Of a stretch of DNA of 64,000 nucleotides, positions 1 to 11,957 are shown one piece after another. Position numbers and translations under genes: made by a program. The DNA is from Glycine soja (lineage: Eukaryota; Streptophyta; Magnoliopsida; Fabales; Fabaceae), in assembly GCF_004193775.1 (NCBI RefSeq), contig NC_041008.1, forward strand, positions 16,449,731-16,513,730, written 5' to 3'. Below the pieces are notes generated by a model. It saw nothing but the letters and a program-made list of their open reading frames with translations, searched no databases and was not told the DNA's origin. Position 1 is the first letter of the stretch; each line of letters starts with the position of its first letter.

Positions 1-2289
1 AACTAAAAAGTTCATGTTCATTCAATCAGTCTTTTATTTTTTACTATCTTAATCAATTTTTTTCCTTCAAAGCCCAAATTGAGACATAATCATATTTGGA
101 GGAAACGACGAATGTTTTAACTTGAAATCAAAATATTGGAATCAAAATATTAAACACGAACACTACATTTTATTGGATGAGTTTGAGAATGTCAGATTAA
201 TTTGACTTATTTTGTCACCTCTAATAAAAATATTATATTTTTACAATTTGTTTGAAAACAAAAATAAAAAGAAAAAAATATCCATGAAATTCACAAGAAG
301 GACTTCTTAGTAAATTGACATAAAATTAGGGGTAAATAATCTCTCTTTCTCCCCCCCCCCCTTGTTTTAGCTTCTTAAAATTAAATCAATTTATATTAAG
401 AAAAAAATATTGAGTGAAAAATTTATTTATTTTGGATTAAACTAATTTTTAATTAATATAAAATTTATTCTTAATATAATTTATTTTATTAAATTTTTAG
501 TTTTTTTAATCATCTAAATAAATGGATAGAAAATTTTCTAATTCTTTCATTTTTATTTATTGAAACAATAAATATTTTTTTACTTCATTTTTTTATTTCC
601 ATTCTTAATTATTTTTTTCTCTCCTCTCTCAATTTCACTTTTAATGTAAAGTGATACAGAAAAATGAGTCATAAAAAATATGATAAAGACATATTATAAA
701 ATTATATAGGTACGATTCTTGCTTCTACCAATTTTCTCGCAAAAGTTTGATATTGGGATGACCTTATAAAATATCATAGGATAATGACATTTAGACATCA
801 TTTTTCTTAACAAATATCTATTCGACATCCTATTATCTCTATCTCTCTCTAGGTTATGATGGTGATGGACATTTGGGTCTCCACCAAACATTATCCAATG
901 TCATAAGACACCTCTTTGTATACGTTCCTTTGTTGGTTTTTCATATAAATTATATCTGTACGAGAGAATCCTGCTAAAGAAATGTTTAGACATTAAATAT
1001 GGGTGCCTACGTTCACAAAAATTAGAACCATGACCAAACCTCTGCGTTGGTGCTATACACTTTGCTTAAAAAAAAGAAGAAAAAAAGAAGAAAGAAAGAA
1101 CACTTGTTAGATTTGGTTCTCGTCCGCAGTGAATTAGTATATATGTTTTCCACTAATGGTGGCCATGAGACTGGGGTGCGAGTGCGAGACAAAGAAAAAG
1201 AAAAAACGAATGTTACCCATTTCTACAAAATAAGTAAAGGCAAAAGTTCCAAAAAAAAAGTATGTTCAGAACAATTTCAAAATAATTAATTTCCCTAAAA
1301 TAACATGTCTGCATCAATTATGAAGACTAAATATGACTTAAATAAAGAAGGTATATAGAATATATGGCATCATCCCCTTAAGACTTCCTATAAGCAAGAA
1401 TCCTCATGATTTGGTTTAGATCCTTTGTCGCACTTAGACAAAAAGTTAATTGACAGGTAAAACAAATTAAATTTCAAAATCCTACTATTGTTTTTAAAAT
1501 GATAAGTAAATACTAGCAACAAAAGTTTTGATTCTATTTTTTCTTTCTTTTACATATTCTCTTCTATTAAGTAAATTTCACATAAATTATTCTTATATCC
1601 TATTTAACATTCTCTTAAAAATATTGCAAAGCAATCTCACAATATATAACTGCTACTATTTAGCATTCGAAGAATTTCAATCTGTGAAACTTTTAGAAGG
1701 AAAAAAAAATTAAAATCACAGGAGGACACACATACTAGAATCAACAAAAACATAGAATCACCGACTAGTACATAAAGCCTTATGATATTCCATTATTTTC
1801 CATTTTTAGTTAGACAGCTATAATGAAGTGTTCTAGCTATAGGATATATATGGGACCTTCAAATTAAAACGTAATATAGTATAGGCTCCACTTTTTTTTT
1901 TTCTTTTTCTTTTTATCATTCAGAAATATTATAATTAAATAGGCTCCACTTTATTCCTTGATATAGTTACACCATAACAACAACAGCCAAAGGTTGTCTC
2001 GTTGGGTAATTAACTATACATGAATGAAATATGTCATGCTCTATCAAAATACATATTTTCATTCACAAAAAATAATAATCAAAATACAAAGTTTCAAAGA
2101 AACCACAGATAAAGGTCTTTTCTCTTATGGGTTTGCTGTAAAGTTTCCTTTAGTCTTCCTCATTTTATCGAACTATTTCACTTCATCCACTTTTCTCATT
2201 GGAACGTCTCGTTTTTTTTTTTTATCATTTATTATTAAAATAATGACTCACCAAGTGTTCAATTCCATATTTTTAAAAAAAATTAAGAC
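1..2289. other. AT-rich intergenic DNA, no gene seen
   Basis: I see no coding exon, RNA gene or bounded transposon here. Short open frames lack any family resemblance and have AT-driven composition. The only landmarks are a run of C at about 350-361 and several poly-T and poly-A tracts. Confidence 0.6.
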
Positions 2290-2704
2290 TTAAATATGTT
2301 TTTAATCTCTCAAATCATATTTTTTAATCCTTTAAATTTAAAATTACTTTTTTAGTCCATAAAATTTATAAATGATATTTTTAGTCCTTTTGTAAAGTGA
2401 GTCAAATAAGAAATAAAAGATTTACGGTTTTTGTAGTTTTTTACCATCAAAATTAGATTTTTTTTATTTTATATTTTAAAATACGATTTTATGGAGTTTT
2501 AAACTACTAGAGTAAGTCAATAAAAAAATTAAAACAATTTTAAATGCGATTAATAAGTTTTTAATTTTTTATTTACTTGATTATAATCATTTTAACCAAC
2601 CTTTAAAAGCACACTTTAAAATATATTGAAAGACTAAAAAAAGTAACTTTAAATTTTGTGGATTAAAAAAAGACTCAAATTTAAAAGATTAAAAACATAT
2701 TTAA
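2290..2704. mobile_element. MITE-like inverted-repeat element
   Basis: The left end reads TTAAATATGTTTTTAATC and the right end, in reverse complement, reads TTAAATATGTTTTTAATC, so the element is about 415 bp with matching terminal inverted repeats. Subterminal pieces also pair: the 'tagtccataaaattt' type motif on the left answers 'attttgtggatta' on the right. It has no coding capacity. This end sequence is common in legume genomes as a non-autonomous repeat (recalled, not checked). Target duplication and superfamily are not clear. Confidence 0.6.
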
Positions 2705-3079
2705 ACCAAAAATTAATAAAAGATTGCATCAATTTTTTTTAATAACAGTCACTTGATTGTATCAGTAAATACAGTAACAGTAAATCACTTGAGAATATAT
2801 GTACATTTTTTTAACAAGACTAAAAATTTACTGTACATTCTTGAACTGTAAGTTGTCCAGCTAGTTACAACTTCAGCTAGTTTATGAGCCAAGAGTATTT
2901 ACTACACTTGGAATAGATTGGCACGGTAAAGATTTTACATTATCATCATGCATGTATAATAGGATAGTTGATTTTTATAATTATTATTTGAAAATTAAGT
3001 TGATTGAGAATGTAAAATCTTTAGCACTTTGAATGTCTGGAAAATTCTAACTGAGTTAATACATGTAAATATGTAATCA

Positions 3080-3370
3080 AAAACTAATTAGAATGAAACC
3101 CTAGTGGTTTGCAACATATTAGGTGTATTTAATTTTTCATGTAGAAAACTATCTCAGTTAATTAAGTTGATGGACAGAAACTTGATGAAGCATATGGACC
3201 TGCTTGGAATTCCGTGGTTGGAAAAGACTTTGGATCTTGCATCACACATTTATGTGGAAGTTTCATATTCTTTCGTGTGGAGATGATGGAATTTCTGATC
3301 TTCAAAGATGGGAAGAATTTCACAGAAAGCAGGGAAGAAGCTATTGGAGTGCTGCAGAAGGCTAGAAATT
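3080..3370. repeat. Duplicated block X, copy 1 (partner at 28055-28245)
   Basis: Stretches such as TGTAGAAAAC, then AGTTAAT, then GACAGAAA and later GAAGTTTCATA recur in the same order and strand at 28055-28245, with substitutions and small gaps. The block has no convincing coding potential. It lies about 1.5 kb left of a MIR2111 hairpin, and its partner lies about 1.1 kb left of the other two. It therefore looks like the left flank of a duplicated MIR2111 locus (inference). Confidence 0.55.
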
Positions 3371-4462
3371 GTGATTAGTAAATTCCAAAATTTTTAGTTG
3401 TTATAGAACAACCTAAACTCTTTAATATTCCTAATTAATCTAAGCTAAACATGTTCAAATTACCTTTTTAAAAAAGTTATAAAAATAGCTTACGACATAA
3501 AAAGCAAAAATGGTGCTTCCCAATTATCTCTGGTTATCACATATGAAGAATAAAATATTGTCGACGTACTTCTGTTTCTAGTTACTTGTAAGCAGTTTGA
3601 TGACACTAACGAACAAAGTACATATTTGGTCACTTTACTACTCATATTTTGATAAAACTAAACACACATGATTCAGTGGCAGATCTTGATCGGCAAATTA
3701 TTCTGAGGGGAGCAAATAATTAAATAAATAAATTTAAAATGATTTACAAAGTTATATATAATTTTTTTCTTATATACACTTGTTCAATGGAGAAATTTTT
3801 TTGGAGGGACCATGACTACTCTCGCTCTCACGAAAGATCAGTCACTACACACATAATTTTAACCATTTTAAAAAAATATATTTGGTTATTATGCAAACAC
3901 CTTGAGAAAGATAGGAAGAGAAAAAAAATTATTGATTTTTATTAATAATATGATGTGTTAAAAAGAGAAATAAAAAGAAAGAAGAAATATCAATGAAGTG
4001 TTAGCATTATTGGAATTTCTAAATATCAATACTCTAACCATTTATGGATGGTTGCATTGTCAAATTTAACTCTTTCACATACTCATCCCTTAATGTGTCA
4101 TCCTTTATATGTAAATAGAAAATGTATATTGTACGTGAGAGTCTTTTTTATACAAGAGTAAGAAAAATGAATATTTACTATTAGATCTTACATAAATGGT
4201 TAATATTAAAATGTGAATTTTTGAATTAAAGTTACATAATTTTTTTAAATAGTATATTACATTAAGTCTTAATTATCTATATATAATTTAAAGTTTTTTA
4301 CACTATACTATTTATTAGCTCTCTCTCTCTATACATTTTTTTATTTATAATGAGAGATAAGATAATCAAATCTTAAACATTGGATTTCACATAAGTGGTT
4401 AGCATTAGAAATTATTTAAAGGATATCTTAAAAGAAGAATCACTGATAAATTTCTAATCTTG

Positions 4463-4468
<6 letters not shown>
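3371..4468. other. Non-coding stretch between duplicated block and TA microsatellite
   Basis: AT-rich DNA without recognisable exons, RNA genes or bounded repeats. Confidence 0.5.

Positions 4469-4536
<68 letters not shown>
4469..4536. repeat. (TA)34 microsatellite
   Basis: An uninterrupted alternating TA tract of 68 bp. Tracts of this length are usually very polymorphic in plants. It lies about 300 bp beyond the 3' side of the minus-strand MIR2111 hairpin. Confidence 0.97.
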
Positions 4537-4541
<5 letters not shown>

Positions 4542-4805
4542 ATGGTTAAAATTCACCCGTATCACTCTTATAAATATAGAGCATCTTTTACCTGTTAAGC
4601 ATGTAGTGGTTCATTATTCATAGGAACACAGTAGAAACTCTGGTTTCATCGGGTAAACGAGCTATCCGATAAATTAAGGAACTCCAATAGCTGTATAATC
4701 AAATAGAATAAACACTAGAGAATAAACTAAACTCTTGAAGTAAAGGAGGATATTGATTTTGTTGAACTGATGTTCTAATGCTCTTAATTGATATTGGTCA
4801 TTACA

Positions 4806-4896
4806 TAAGGAAGTGGTAATCTACATCCCAAGGATTACCCCCGATATATAAACATATTGTTTCTAAACCTCAGGATGCAGATTACCTGATCCTAAA
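4806..4896 (-). ncRNA. MIR2111: MIR2111 precursor hairpin, copy 1
   Basis: Read on the minus strand, 4884-4864 gives a 21-mer starting TAATCTGCATCC and ending TGAGGTTTA. This is the miR2111-5p sequence as I know it. The opposite arm, 4835-4815, starts ATCCTTGGGATG and ends AGATTACC, and pairs with it across a loop of about 28 nt as a miR2111-3p star. Stem pairing continues outward (AGGATCAGG against CCACTTCCT). In legumes miR2111 is a shoot-made, root-acting RNA that lowers the Kelch F-box gene TML and keeps roots receptive to nodulation; in Arabidopsis it responds to phosphate starvation. Whether this copy is expressed cannot be told from sequence. A TATATATAA-like stretch on the minus strand near 5177-5190 could be its TATA box, but this is weak. 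Confidence 0.88.
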
Positions 4897-5594
4897 CCAA
4901 TACTGACTCTTCCAAGAAGGTTTGAACCAATGACAGTACATAGAAGAATGTTGGGTGGATTGAGTTGAGAGGCCTGTTTTGTTTCAGAAATTTATAGTTG
5001 TTCTTAAAGTTATGAAACTATTCTTTCTAAATTTAATATTGATTACAAAAAATATTAATTGCAGCAGCCTCTAACTAAGAATCATTTTTTGATCAGTAAA
5101 AGAATCATTTACATATTTTTTTTTAATCAAAATATAGATCTTTTCCTTGAGCATAACTGTTGGATTCTGAGATGAATATTATATATATTTTTCAATTGCT
5201 GCCTTTAAATGTTATCTGGTGTATTATTAGAGGCTAGTTGAAGTTTCTTTTTTAAATTATTCATAGTAATTTTTATTTTATTATCTTTTTTATTTTTAAA
5301 AAACATTGTTGAAAAGATTGGAAATATTAATATATCTAATTTATGTATTTAATGAAAATTAACTTTGCTGATAGAATTTCATTGAATATATATAACACCT
5401 AATTAGTGATGAAAGTATTCCAGCACTCTGCACACCCAAACTCTGCTCAAAAACCTGTTGTCTAGTGCATGAGTTATATTATGTTTTTTTTTTATTCTGA
5501 AATTATTTTATGCTTATTTCAAACGAATAAAGACATGTAGCCTTGTAGCCAGTAGGTTCCATCCCAGCCAGAAAAGAATAAAAGAAAGAAAAGA
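4897..5594. other. Non-coding stretch upstream of MIR2111 copy 1
   Basis: This is the presumed promoter side of the minus-strand hairpin. No exon is seen. The short motif ACTCTTCCAAGAAGG at about 4907-4921, just outside the stem, also occurs in altered form beside the copies at 29.3 and 29.45 kb, so homology extends past the hairpin. Confidence 0.45.
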
Positions 5595-6061
5595 GATTTT
5601 TATTACACAATTATACTTTTTCACTTTTTTATACATCAAAGTATCTCTCTCACAATTATATACATAACTATCCCTCTTTAGTGTAGTCACTGTGAATTCG
5701 GGAATGAGGTACCCGAATTCACACTTGTTTTTCCAAATTACTTTTTGCATCCCCTTCAGAATTCGTTAATACCAAAACTAATTCTGAACGTGTTTTTTTT
5801 TTTTTATTTTGCTTTTTTATTTTGAATTCTTTCTTTGTATATTTTGTTTAATTTTTTTAATAATACAAATAAAATAATAATTAGTAATATTTTAAATATT
5901 ATATTTTAATAATATAAATAAATAAAATAATTGTTAAATATTAACATATAATATAACTAATTGAAATAATAATTATTGATAATTAGTAATATTTTTTTAA
6001 AAATAGTGTATCCCAACAAATAAATAATATTATGAGTAGAGACAAACACTAATAAAATTAA

Positions 6062-6405
6062 CAATGCATTATGGGTCGTTGGTTGTCGTCGATGTTATCT
6101 TAATTATACCTTATTTGTTACAAAAGATGAAGCTGTGCAGGATTCCTAACAGATGAATAGTAACCTCATTCATATTAATGCATTATGAGTCATTGATTGT
6201 TGTCTGTATTATTTTTGCCACTACTTTCTGTCACAAAAAAAAAATGAAACTATGCAGGATTTGTGACGGGTAAATAGTAACATCGTTAACGTCAATGCGT
6301 TTTGGGTTGTTGATTGTTATCTGTGTTATCTCAACTACTACGTTTCTGCCACAAAAGATGAAACTCTAGAGGATTTATAACAGGTTAATAGTAACATCGT
6401 GAAAC
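6062..6405. repeat. Tandem array, about 3 x 115 bp, inside the MULE
   Basis: Three diverged direct copies begin near 6062, 6177 and 6293 with AATGCATTATGGGTCGTTGG-like starts. Each continues through a 'caaaagatgaaactatgcaggat' type segment to 'gtaacatcgt'. They are non-coding. Arrays beside MULE TIRs often hold transposase-binding or promoter sequence; that role is inference here. Confidence 0.8.
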
Positions 6406-6419
6406 ATGAAAACAAATAT

Positions 6420-6990
6420 TAGTGTTGAGATGAGATTATTTTATGTTTTTGGGCACTTTTTTATGCATTTTTACTTGAAAGTTGTATTATTGACTTCATT
6501 GACATGAAAATTATAGGAATGAATCATTATTTGAACAAAAATAACTAATATATATAATCATATAGGTGCAAAAAGTTATCCTCATGGAATGAAATTTTGA
6601 AGTAAAGGTGATTTTTTCTTATTTTTGAGCATTTTTTTATGCATTTATAGATTGATTGGAGTCTTGAAAGTTGAATTATCAACTTCATTAACATGAAAAT
6701 TATGGGAATGAATTATTATTTGAACCAAAATAATGGATACACATAACCACACAAGGGTCAAAAGTTTCCCCCATGGAATGAAATTTTGAAGCAAAGGCAA
6801 TTTTTCTTGTTTTGGATACTTTATTATGTATTTTTAGGTTGATTGGAGTTCTTAGAGTTTTATCATCGGCTTCATCAATATGAAAGCTATGGGAAAAAAT
6901 CTTTATTTGGACTAAAATAACTAATACACATTACCATATATAAGTGTCAAAAGTTGCCTGAAGCAAAGGTGATTTTTTCCCCTAAAAATG
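6420..6990. repeat. Tandem array, about 3 x 188 bp, inside the MULE
   Basis: Direct copies are recognised by ACATGAAAATTATAGGAATG-like segments near 6502, 6691 and 6879. These are followed by 'ggaatgaaattttgaagcaaaggtgattttt' type segments. This is a second, unrelated array directly after the 115-bp array. Confidence 0.75.
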
Positions 6991-7135
6991 ATTCAAATAG
7001 GTGTTGAGAAACTTTGCCAATAAATTTTGAATAGCAACAAATTAACATATTAACATAAGTAAATTACATAAACAAAAAATACTAACAATGATTTTTCAAT
7101 CCCCTAGTTGCTAAAAACAAAAGCAAAATAAACAA

Positions 7136-8810
7136 TTAATCGCCAAAGTAGGATCCAGTAGCACAACATTTAGGCTTCCTCATGCAACATAGATTTTGGC
7201 AAGATTGTTCTTGTTCTTGTTCTTGTTCTTGTCCATTGTCAACAAGTTCATTATGTGGTTGATCAAAATCCTGAGTGATATATAAACTAAATGATGGTGG
7301 AGTAAAACTCACATGTCTCTCATTCAATGACAAACTATCACCCTTGTTTCGGGGATACAATGTTTACATATATACAACAACTGACTCTAGGGTTCCTAGA
7401 TTTGCACCAAACAAATTGTTGTAAAATTTTGTAGCTTTGGATGTAAACAATTGTGGATCATTTTCAAATGTTGCATATGATTGTTATTCGGACGGAGACA
7501 ATGCAAAAAATTGAAAAGGTGGCTCCATGTCATAATTGGGCATGGTGTCAGTAACAGATGTATTTTGTTGTGGAGGTGCATTACACATTCGTGCACACTG
7601 TTGATGATGATGATGTGCTTCAAGGTCTTCGTTCAACATGTCATCTGGATCATTGTTGTTGGGTTGTGGATTTATGTTCCTTGGTTGTACCAAATTAATA
7701 CGGTACCATTGAAGGTATTCAGGGGTGTGATTTACAAGTCCCTGCATAGGTTGCCCTACAAGACTTTTTCTTGTATTTCATTCTAGAACCTTATTCACTT
7801 AGCAAGTTTTTTTCCCGTTCTCGTCAATGTTTCCACATGTCCACCTTGTGTAATTTACTTAAGTTTTTCAGTGGTTTCAATACATCCTGGCATAAATCGA
7901 ATTGGAGCTTCACTTGGCCTGTTTGTTGCCAGACAACCACTACATAGTAAACAAATGCAGTGCATGCAATCCATGTGTGAATCATTAAATGCTTGCGGTG
8001 ACATTGTTTGGACATAAGGAAGATATGACATCCCAAGAAACTGTAATATTAAATAATATTATTACAATGTATGAAACATCATTAAGTTCTGTAATATTAA
8101 TTTATACATAATTGTCATAAATTATACCTAACCATGGCTCATGTAATTATTTCTTTCTTTGAAATCAATAACATCAGCGTGAGAAGTTCAAGCAAAATGT
8201 AACTCATGCTCGCTCCACTTAAGTACTAGTGGATACATTGGTTGTCTATTGCATTATGGTGCAACGAATGAAATACGATATCATCCTCAAAACTATAACA
8301 ATGATGTACACCCACCTATGAATCTAGCATCAACTTTTGTTGTCAGACACATTTATCTATAGAGTGCAGCTAAACAAGCGGAGCCCCAACTATATCTACC
8401 TGCATGCCTAAGATTTTTTAATAGAGTTAAATACATTAGGTGAACTTTGTTATTTGTTTTATCAAGCATGAATATCCTTTCACCCAATCAATCCAAGAAT
8501 GTATGATCTGTGATGGGTTTCTAATTGTTGTTATGGTAAAGGTGACATTGTCACGCAACTATTTTAGTTTGATCACCAACCCTACTATCGCATTGCCTTA
8601 GTGGAAAAACACCTAGATAAGAATGACACATGTCTTCCTAGCCTAAATAAGTTGGTCCAATCACTTGTTTTCCATCGACACGTAGTCCTAGTTGAAGTGC
8701 CACGTCTTTTAACATTATTGTGCATTCTCCCACTAGAAGGTGGAAAATGTGTCTTAGGTATTCATCTTTCTGCGAGCTCGGTTACAAAATGCTAATCAAT
8801 CTTGAAGTGC
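7136..8810 (-). pseudogene. Plant mobile domain (PMD) protein, decayed
   Basis: On the minus strand the segment near 8750-8590 reads RHIFHLLVGECTIML, then KDVALQLGLRVDGKQVIGPT. This is the hallmark 'fHLp.GE.tiTL.DVa.qLGL.vdG..v.G' core of the PMD found in MAIN/MAIL-like proteins and in many MULE-borne genes. An in-frame TAG follows almost at once. Further left, fragments typical of the PMD C-terminal half survive in several frames: VWQQTGQVKLQFDLCQDV near 7900, LHKVDMWKH near 7830 and TPEYLQWYRINL near 7710. The tail has a QEQEQEQEQ run encoded by a small hexanucleotide repeat near 7206-7235. Multiple stops and frame changes make it a pseudogene. Confidence 0.75.
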
Positions 8811-8859
8811 CTAAGCTTTGCTACTTGAGCAAAGCTAGCTTTGTTAGGGTACACCATGA

Positions 8860-9625
8860 TTGAGCCCAAATTTTCTTATTACTTCAACAATGTAATGAAA
8901 GAAAATAAGCAAGCGATTGAATGACTAGAGAAGATCCCAAAAGAAAAATGGACTACTGGTTGGGACAGTGGGCGACAATGGAGTCACATGACAACCAATC
9001 TTGTTGAGGCCATGAATTCAATGTTGAAAGAAACAATGAGTCTCCCAATCTTTGTGTTGGTCAATAGTACTTATGAAAGATGCAACAAATACTTTGTCAA
9101 GAGGGGCAGGGAAGCCATAACAATGATGGCACCAGATAAAGAATTGGTAGACAATGTTGACAACATCATTGAGCCCGAAGAAAAAAAAGGCTAACTCCAT
9201 GCGTGTAATTGAGTTCAATAGGCAAAGTAATATTTTCATAGTGGAAGAATCGCTAAATCCAAGACAACGACATCTTCTAGAAAAAAATTGATGTACACAT
9301 GCCATATTCAGATACAATTGTAGCATGTATGTATGTTCATATTGATTACAAATAATTAATCAATGATGTTTTCAAGCTCAATTATGTGTCCAATGTTTCC
9401 AATGGATCATTTGACCAAATGAAACATGCATCATATTGGCCAAAATATGAAGGACCAATTATGCGTCATGATCGAGAAATGCAGAGGAAAAAAAGGGTCG
9501 CCCAAGATCAACCCGTATACACATTGGAATGGACCAAAGAGAAAGGGAGCAACTAAAGCGTTATTCATTGTGCAGAACTGTTGGTCCTTCCAAAAACAAA
9601 TGTCCAAATAATCGGAGAAACACAA
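8860..9625 (+). pseudogene. MULE transposase C-terminal remnant
   Basis: The reading frame at 8988-9194 contains TTNLVEAMNSMLKETMSLPI, then VLVNSTYERCNKYFVKRGRE. This matches the segment of plant MuDR-type transposases just before the SWIM zinc finger (TTN..EaiNsvLk..R.lPi..Lv..t..r...). The upstream part (YYFNNVMKEN) is broken by a stop, and the frame shifts after 9190 into FNRQSNIFIVEESLNPRQ. The DDE catalytic half is absent. Later short frames to about 9625 look like the basic tail but are decayed. It could not supply transposase. Confidence 0.7.
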
Positions 9626-10266
9626 GTCAAAGTCGTCAACGTACCCATTAAATTGTTGTTGAAATGTTTAATAACTTATGTTGTTCTTGTTTGTGTCTAC
9701 AAATTATCACAAATGCTAATTATTTATTTTGTCAGTGTTTATATCTACTCATAATATTATTTACCTATCTATTGTCAATTTTTTTTAAATATAAGTAATT
9801 ATTCATAATTATTCTTACAATTAGTTAATTAGTTACATTATATATTAAAAATTATATTATTAAATAGAATAATTAAATATATTACTAATTAATTAAAAAA
9901 ATTAGAAAATAAAAATAATCAAAAAAAAAAACTTGTTTAGAATTTGAGTTTGGAAATATCAAATTCTAAACGGAAGTCTGCAAAAAGTAAAAAACAAGGT
10001 GTGAATTAGGGACTCAAAGGTATTTGTCTCTACTCATGATATTATTTGAATGTTGTAATAAAATAATTTTTAAAAAATATTACTAATTATTAATTCAATT
10101 AGTTACATTATAGGTTAATATTTAACAATTATTATATTTATATATATTATTAAATATAATATTTAGTAATATTACTAATTACTATTATTTTATTAATACT
10201 ATTAAAAAATTTAAACAAAATATATAAAGAAAGAGTTAAAAAAAGAAAAATAAAAAAATAATGCGT
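9626..10266. other. AT-rich interior of the PMD-MULE before its right TIR
   Basis: Strongly AT-rich, with no exon. Segments such as 'ttagttacattata' occur at both 9830 and 10107, suggesting internal duplication next to the TIR. The left interior (5830-6000) has the same texture in inverse orientation, so the inverted homology probably extends past the clear TIR. Confidence 0.5.
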
Positions 10267-10462
10267 TTAGAATTTGGGTTTGGTATTACCGAATTCTGAA
10301 GGGATGCAAAAAGTCATTTGGAAAAACAAGTGTGAATTCGAATCCCCCATTCTCGAATTCACAGTGACTACAGTTAAAAACGAATAATTGTGTATATAAT
10401 TGTGAAAGAGGGATACTCTGGTGTATAAAAATAATGAAAAGGTGCAATTGTGTAAAAAAATC

Positions 10463-11121
10463 AATGAAAGATACCTTGGTTTGGCATCAACTAAAATATA
10501 ATTCGTGTGGTCAGTGAAAGGTGCAATTAACAAAAGGTACATGTAATTCGTGTGGTCAGTACTGGGAACATTTGATAAAAAAGATACGATAGATTAGATT
10601 CTAAATTTGCTTTTTAATCTGATTTCATGAGATGAAAAGTTAAGCTGTCTGTTTTCCATTTTATCATTCTGATTTACTTAAATGCACCAAATACACTGAT
10701 TTTAACTGTATGGAATCTGAATTCCATCAACTAGCTCGATAATATTTATCTTAATTTGATAACTTTTAACGTAAGGGTTTTTGAAGTTATTATGCGCATA
10801 TTGTTTATGTTATTTTTTTACAAAAATGTCATTCGTTCCTTGGGTACATATTACTATATTATTTCTTATGTGAAATGGACTGAGGTCCAATATTTCAAGG
10901 CATTTATATCCTAAACTTTCATTATTACATCAAACACTTCCCGTTACATTTTGAAATACAAATTTGCATTCTACAATAAGTTTTTTTTGAAATGTAATGA
11001 AAGGTGCATGATGTAATAATAGGTTATACAATACAATAGCCATGTTTCAATCAAGCTAGCCCAATAGATGGAGGCCAATCCAAAATTGCTAAGTTGAAGC
11101 GTTGACAAAGTTGACACTGTC
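10463..11121. other. Host DNA between two MULE insertions, no gene seen
   Basis: No coding signal. The 15-mer ATTCGTGTGGTCAGT occurs twice (10501 and 10546), with AGGTGCAATT between and before the copies, so a short local duplication is present. Confidence 0.5.
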
Positions 11122-11664
11122 AGGACATGCTAGGTGCACCCAGCAATTAGGTGAATGGGCAAAATTGCCCTTGTATTAAAAAAATAATTCCTTCTTTCAG
11201 AAGAAGGTTCTTCCGGTAAAATAATTTATTCTATCAGAAGAACCTTCTTCTGAAGAAGTTACCGGAAGAAGTTCTTCCGGTAACTTTTCCGGAAGAAGGT
11301 TCTTTCGGATGAAAAATTTGTTCTACCGAAAGAACCTTCTTCCGGAGAAGCTACCGGAAGAAGGTTCTTTCGGTAGAACAAATTGTTCATCCGGAAGAAC
11401 CTTTTTCCGGAAAATTTTCGAAAGAAGGTTCTTCCGGTAGAACAAATTGTTCATCCGGAAGAACCTTCTTCCGAAAGAAGGTTCTTCCGGAAAGCTTCCG
11501 AAAAAAGGTTCTTCCGGTAGAACACAAATTCTTCTTCCGGAAGATTTTCGAAAGAACCTTCTTCCGAAAGAAGAAATTATTTTTTTTAACGCAAATGCAA
11601 TTTTGCCCATTCACCTAATTGCTGGGTGCACCAGCAATGTTGCTGGGTGCACCTAGCATGTCCC
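11122..11664. mobile_element. Non-autonomous MULE (543 bp) with perfect 9-bp target duplication
   Basis: GACACTGTC flanks both sides (11113-11121 and 11665-11673). The left end starts AGGACATGCTAGGTGCACCC; the right end, in reverse complement, starts GGGACATGCTAGGTGCACCC. Homology continues on both sides through AATTAGGTGAATGGGCAAAA. The right TIR has a second GGTGCACC unit next to the first. A 9-bp duplication with such TIRs is diagnostic for Mutator-like elements. There is no transposase. The terminal GCTAGGTGCACCCAGC is shared with the large MULE at 32654-38013, a candidate source of transposase (inference). Confidence 0.92.
11196..11575. repeat. TTCCGGAAGAA-rich palindromic array
   Basis: The interior of the small MULE is built from variants of GAAGAAGGTTCTTCCGGTA and its complement, repeated about a dozen times in both orientations. 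Every unit contains TTCnnGAA or GAAnnTTC, the spacing used by heat-shock elements. Open frames through it are just translations of the repeat (RKNLLPEE-type runs) and are not genes. Confidence 0.85.
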
Positions 11665-11957
11665 GACACTGTCTAACTTAAGACAAGATTATTACAATGT
11701 ACTTAGATATATGAAAACCACTTTTTTATAGCTGTGATATAGAAAAACAACTTCGGCTTGGAGTAAATTTATAGTGTTTTATTTTAGAATAGGATAACAT
11801 TACTTTTCGGAGGCCCTGGGCCATATGTCACTCGATAAAGCCCATCCCGAGCATCCCATAAATATAGCCTATGTTAATGTTAACAATGGCATTTAGCGAC
11901 TGAAGGTATTAATATTAATAGCTAATGACAATTGATTTAGAGAAATAACTGGTGAGT

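Larger units (their letters stand above)
5595..10462. mobile_element. Mutator-like element with long TIRs, carrying a plant mobile domain gene
   Basis: About 200 bp at 5595-5790 returns inverted at 10267-10462. Shared pieces include CACAATTATATAC, GTAGTCACTGTGAATTCG, CACACTTGTTTTTCCAAAT and TTTTTGCATCCC. Long TIRs like these are usual for MULEs. Inside are a decayed plant-mobile-domain gene (minus strand), a MULE transposase remnant (plus strand) and two tandem-repeat arrays. The flanks AAGAAAAGA (5586-5594) and AATGAAAGA (10463-10471) match at 7 of 9 positions and may be an aged target duplication. The exact outer ends are therefore uncertain by a few bases. Confidence 0.75.

Noticed and set aside
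4469..4536. TA tract as a replication origin or matrix attachment site
   Set aside because: A simple dinucleotide repeat of this kind is common; nothing else in the sequence supports such a role.
11323..11656. Open frames rich in R-K-N-L-L-P-E-E
   Set aside because: They are translations of the TTCCGGAAGAA repeat in three frames, with no start context and no variation that suggests selection.
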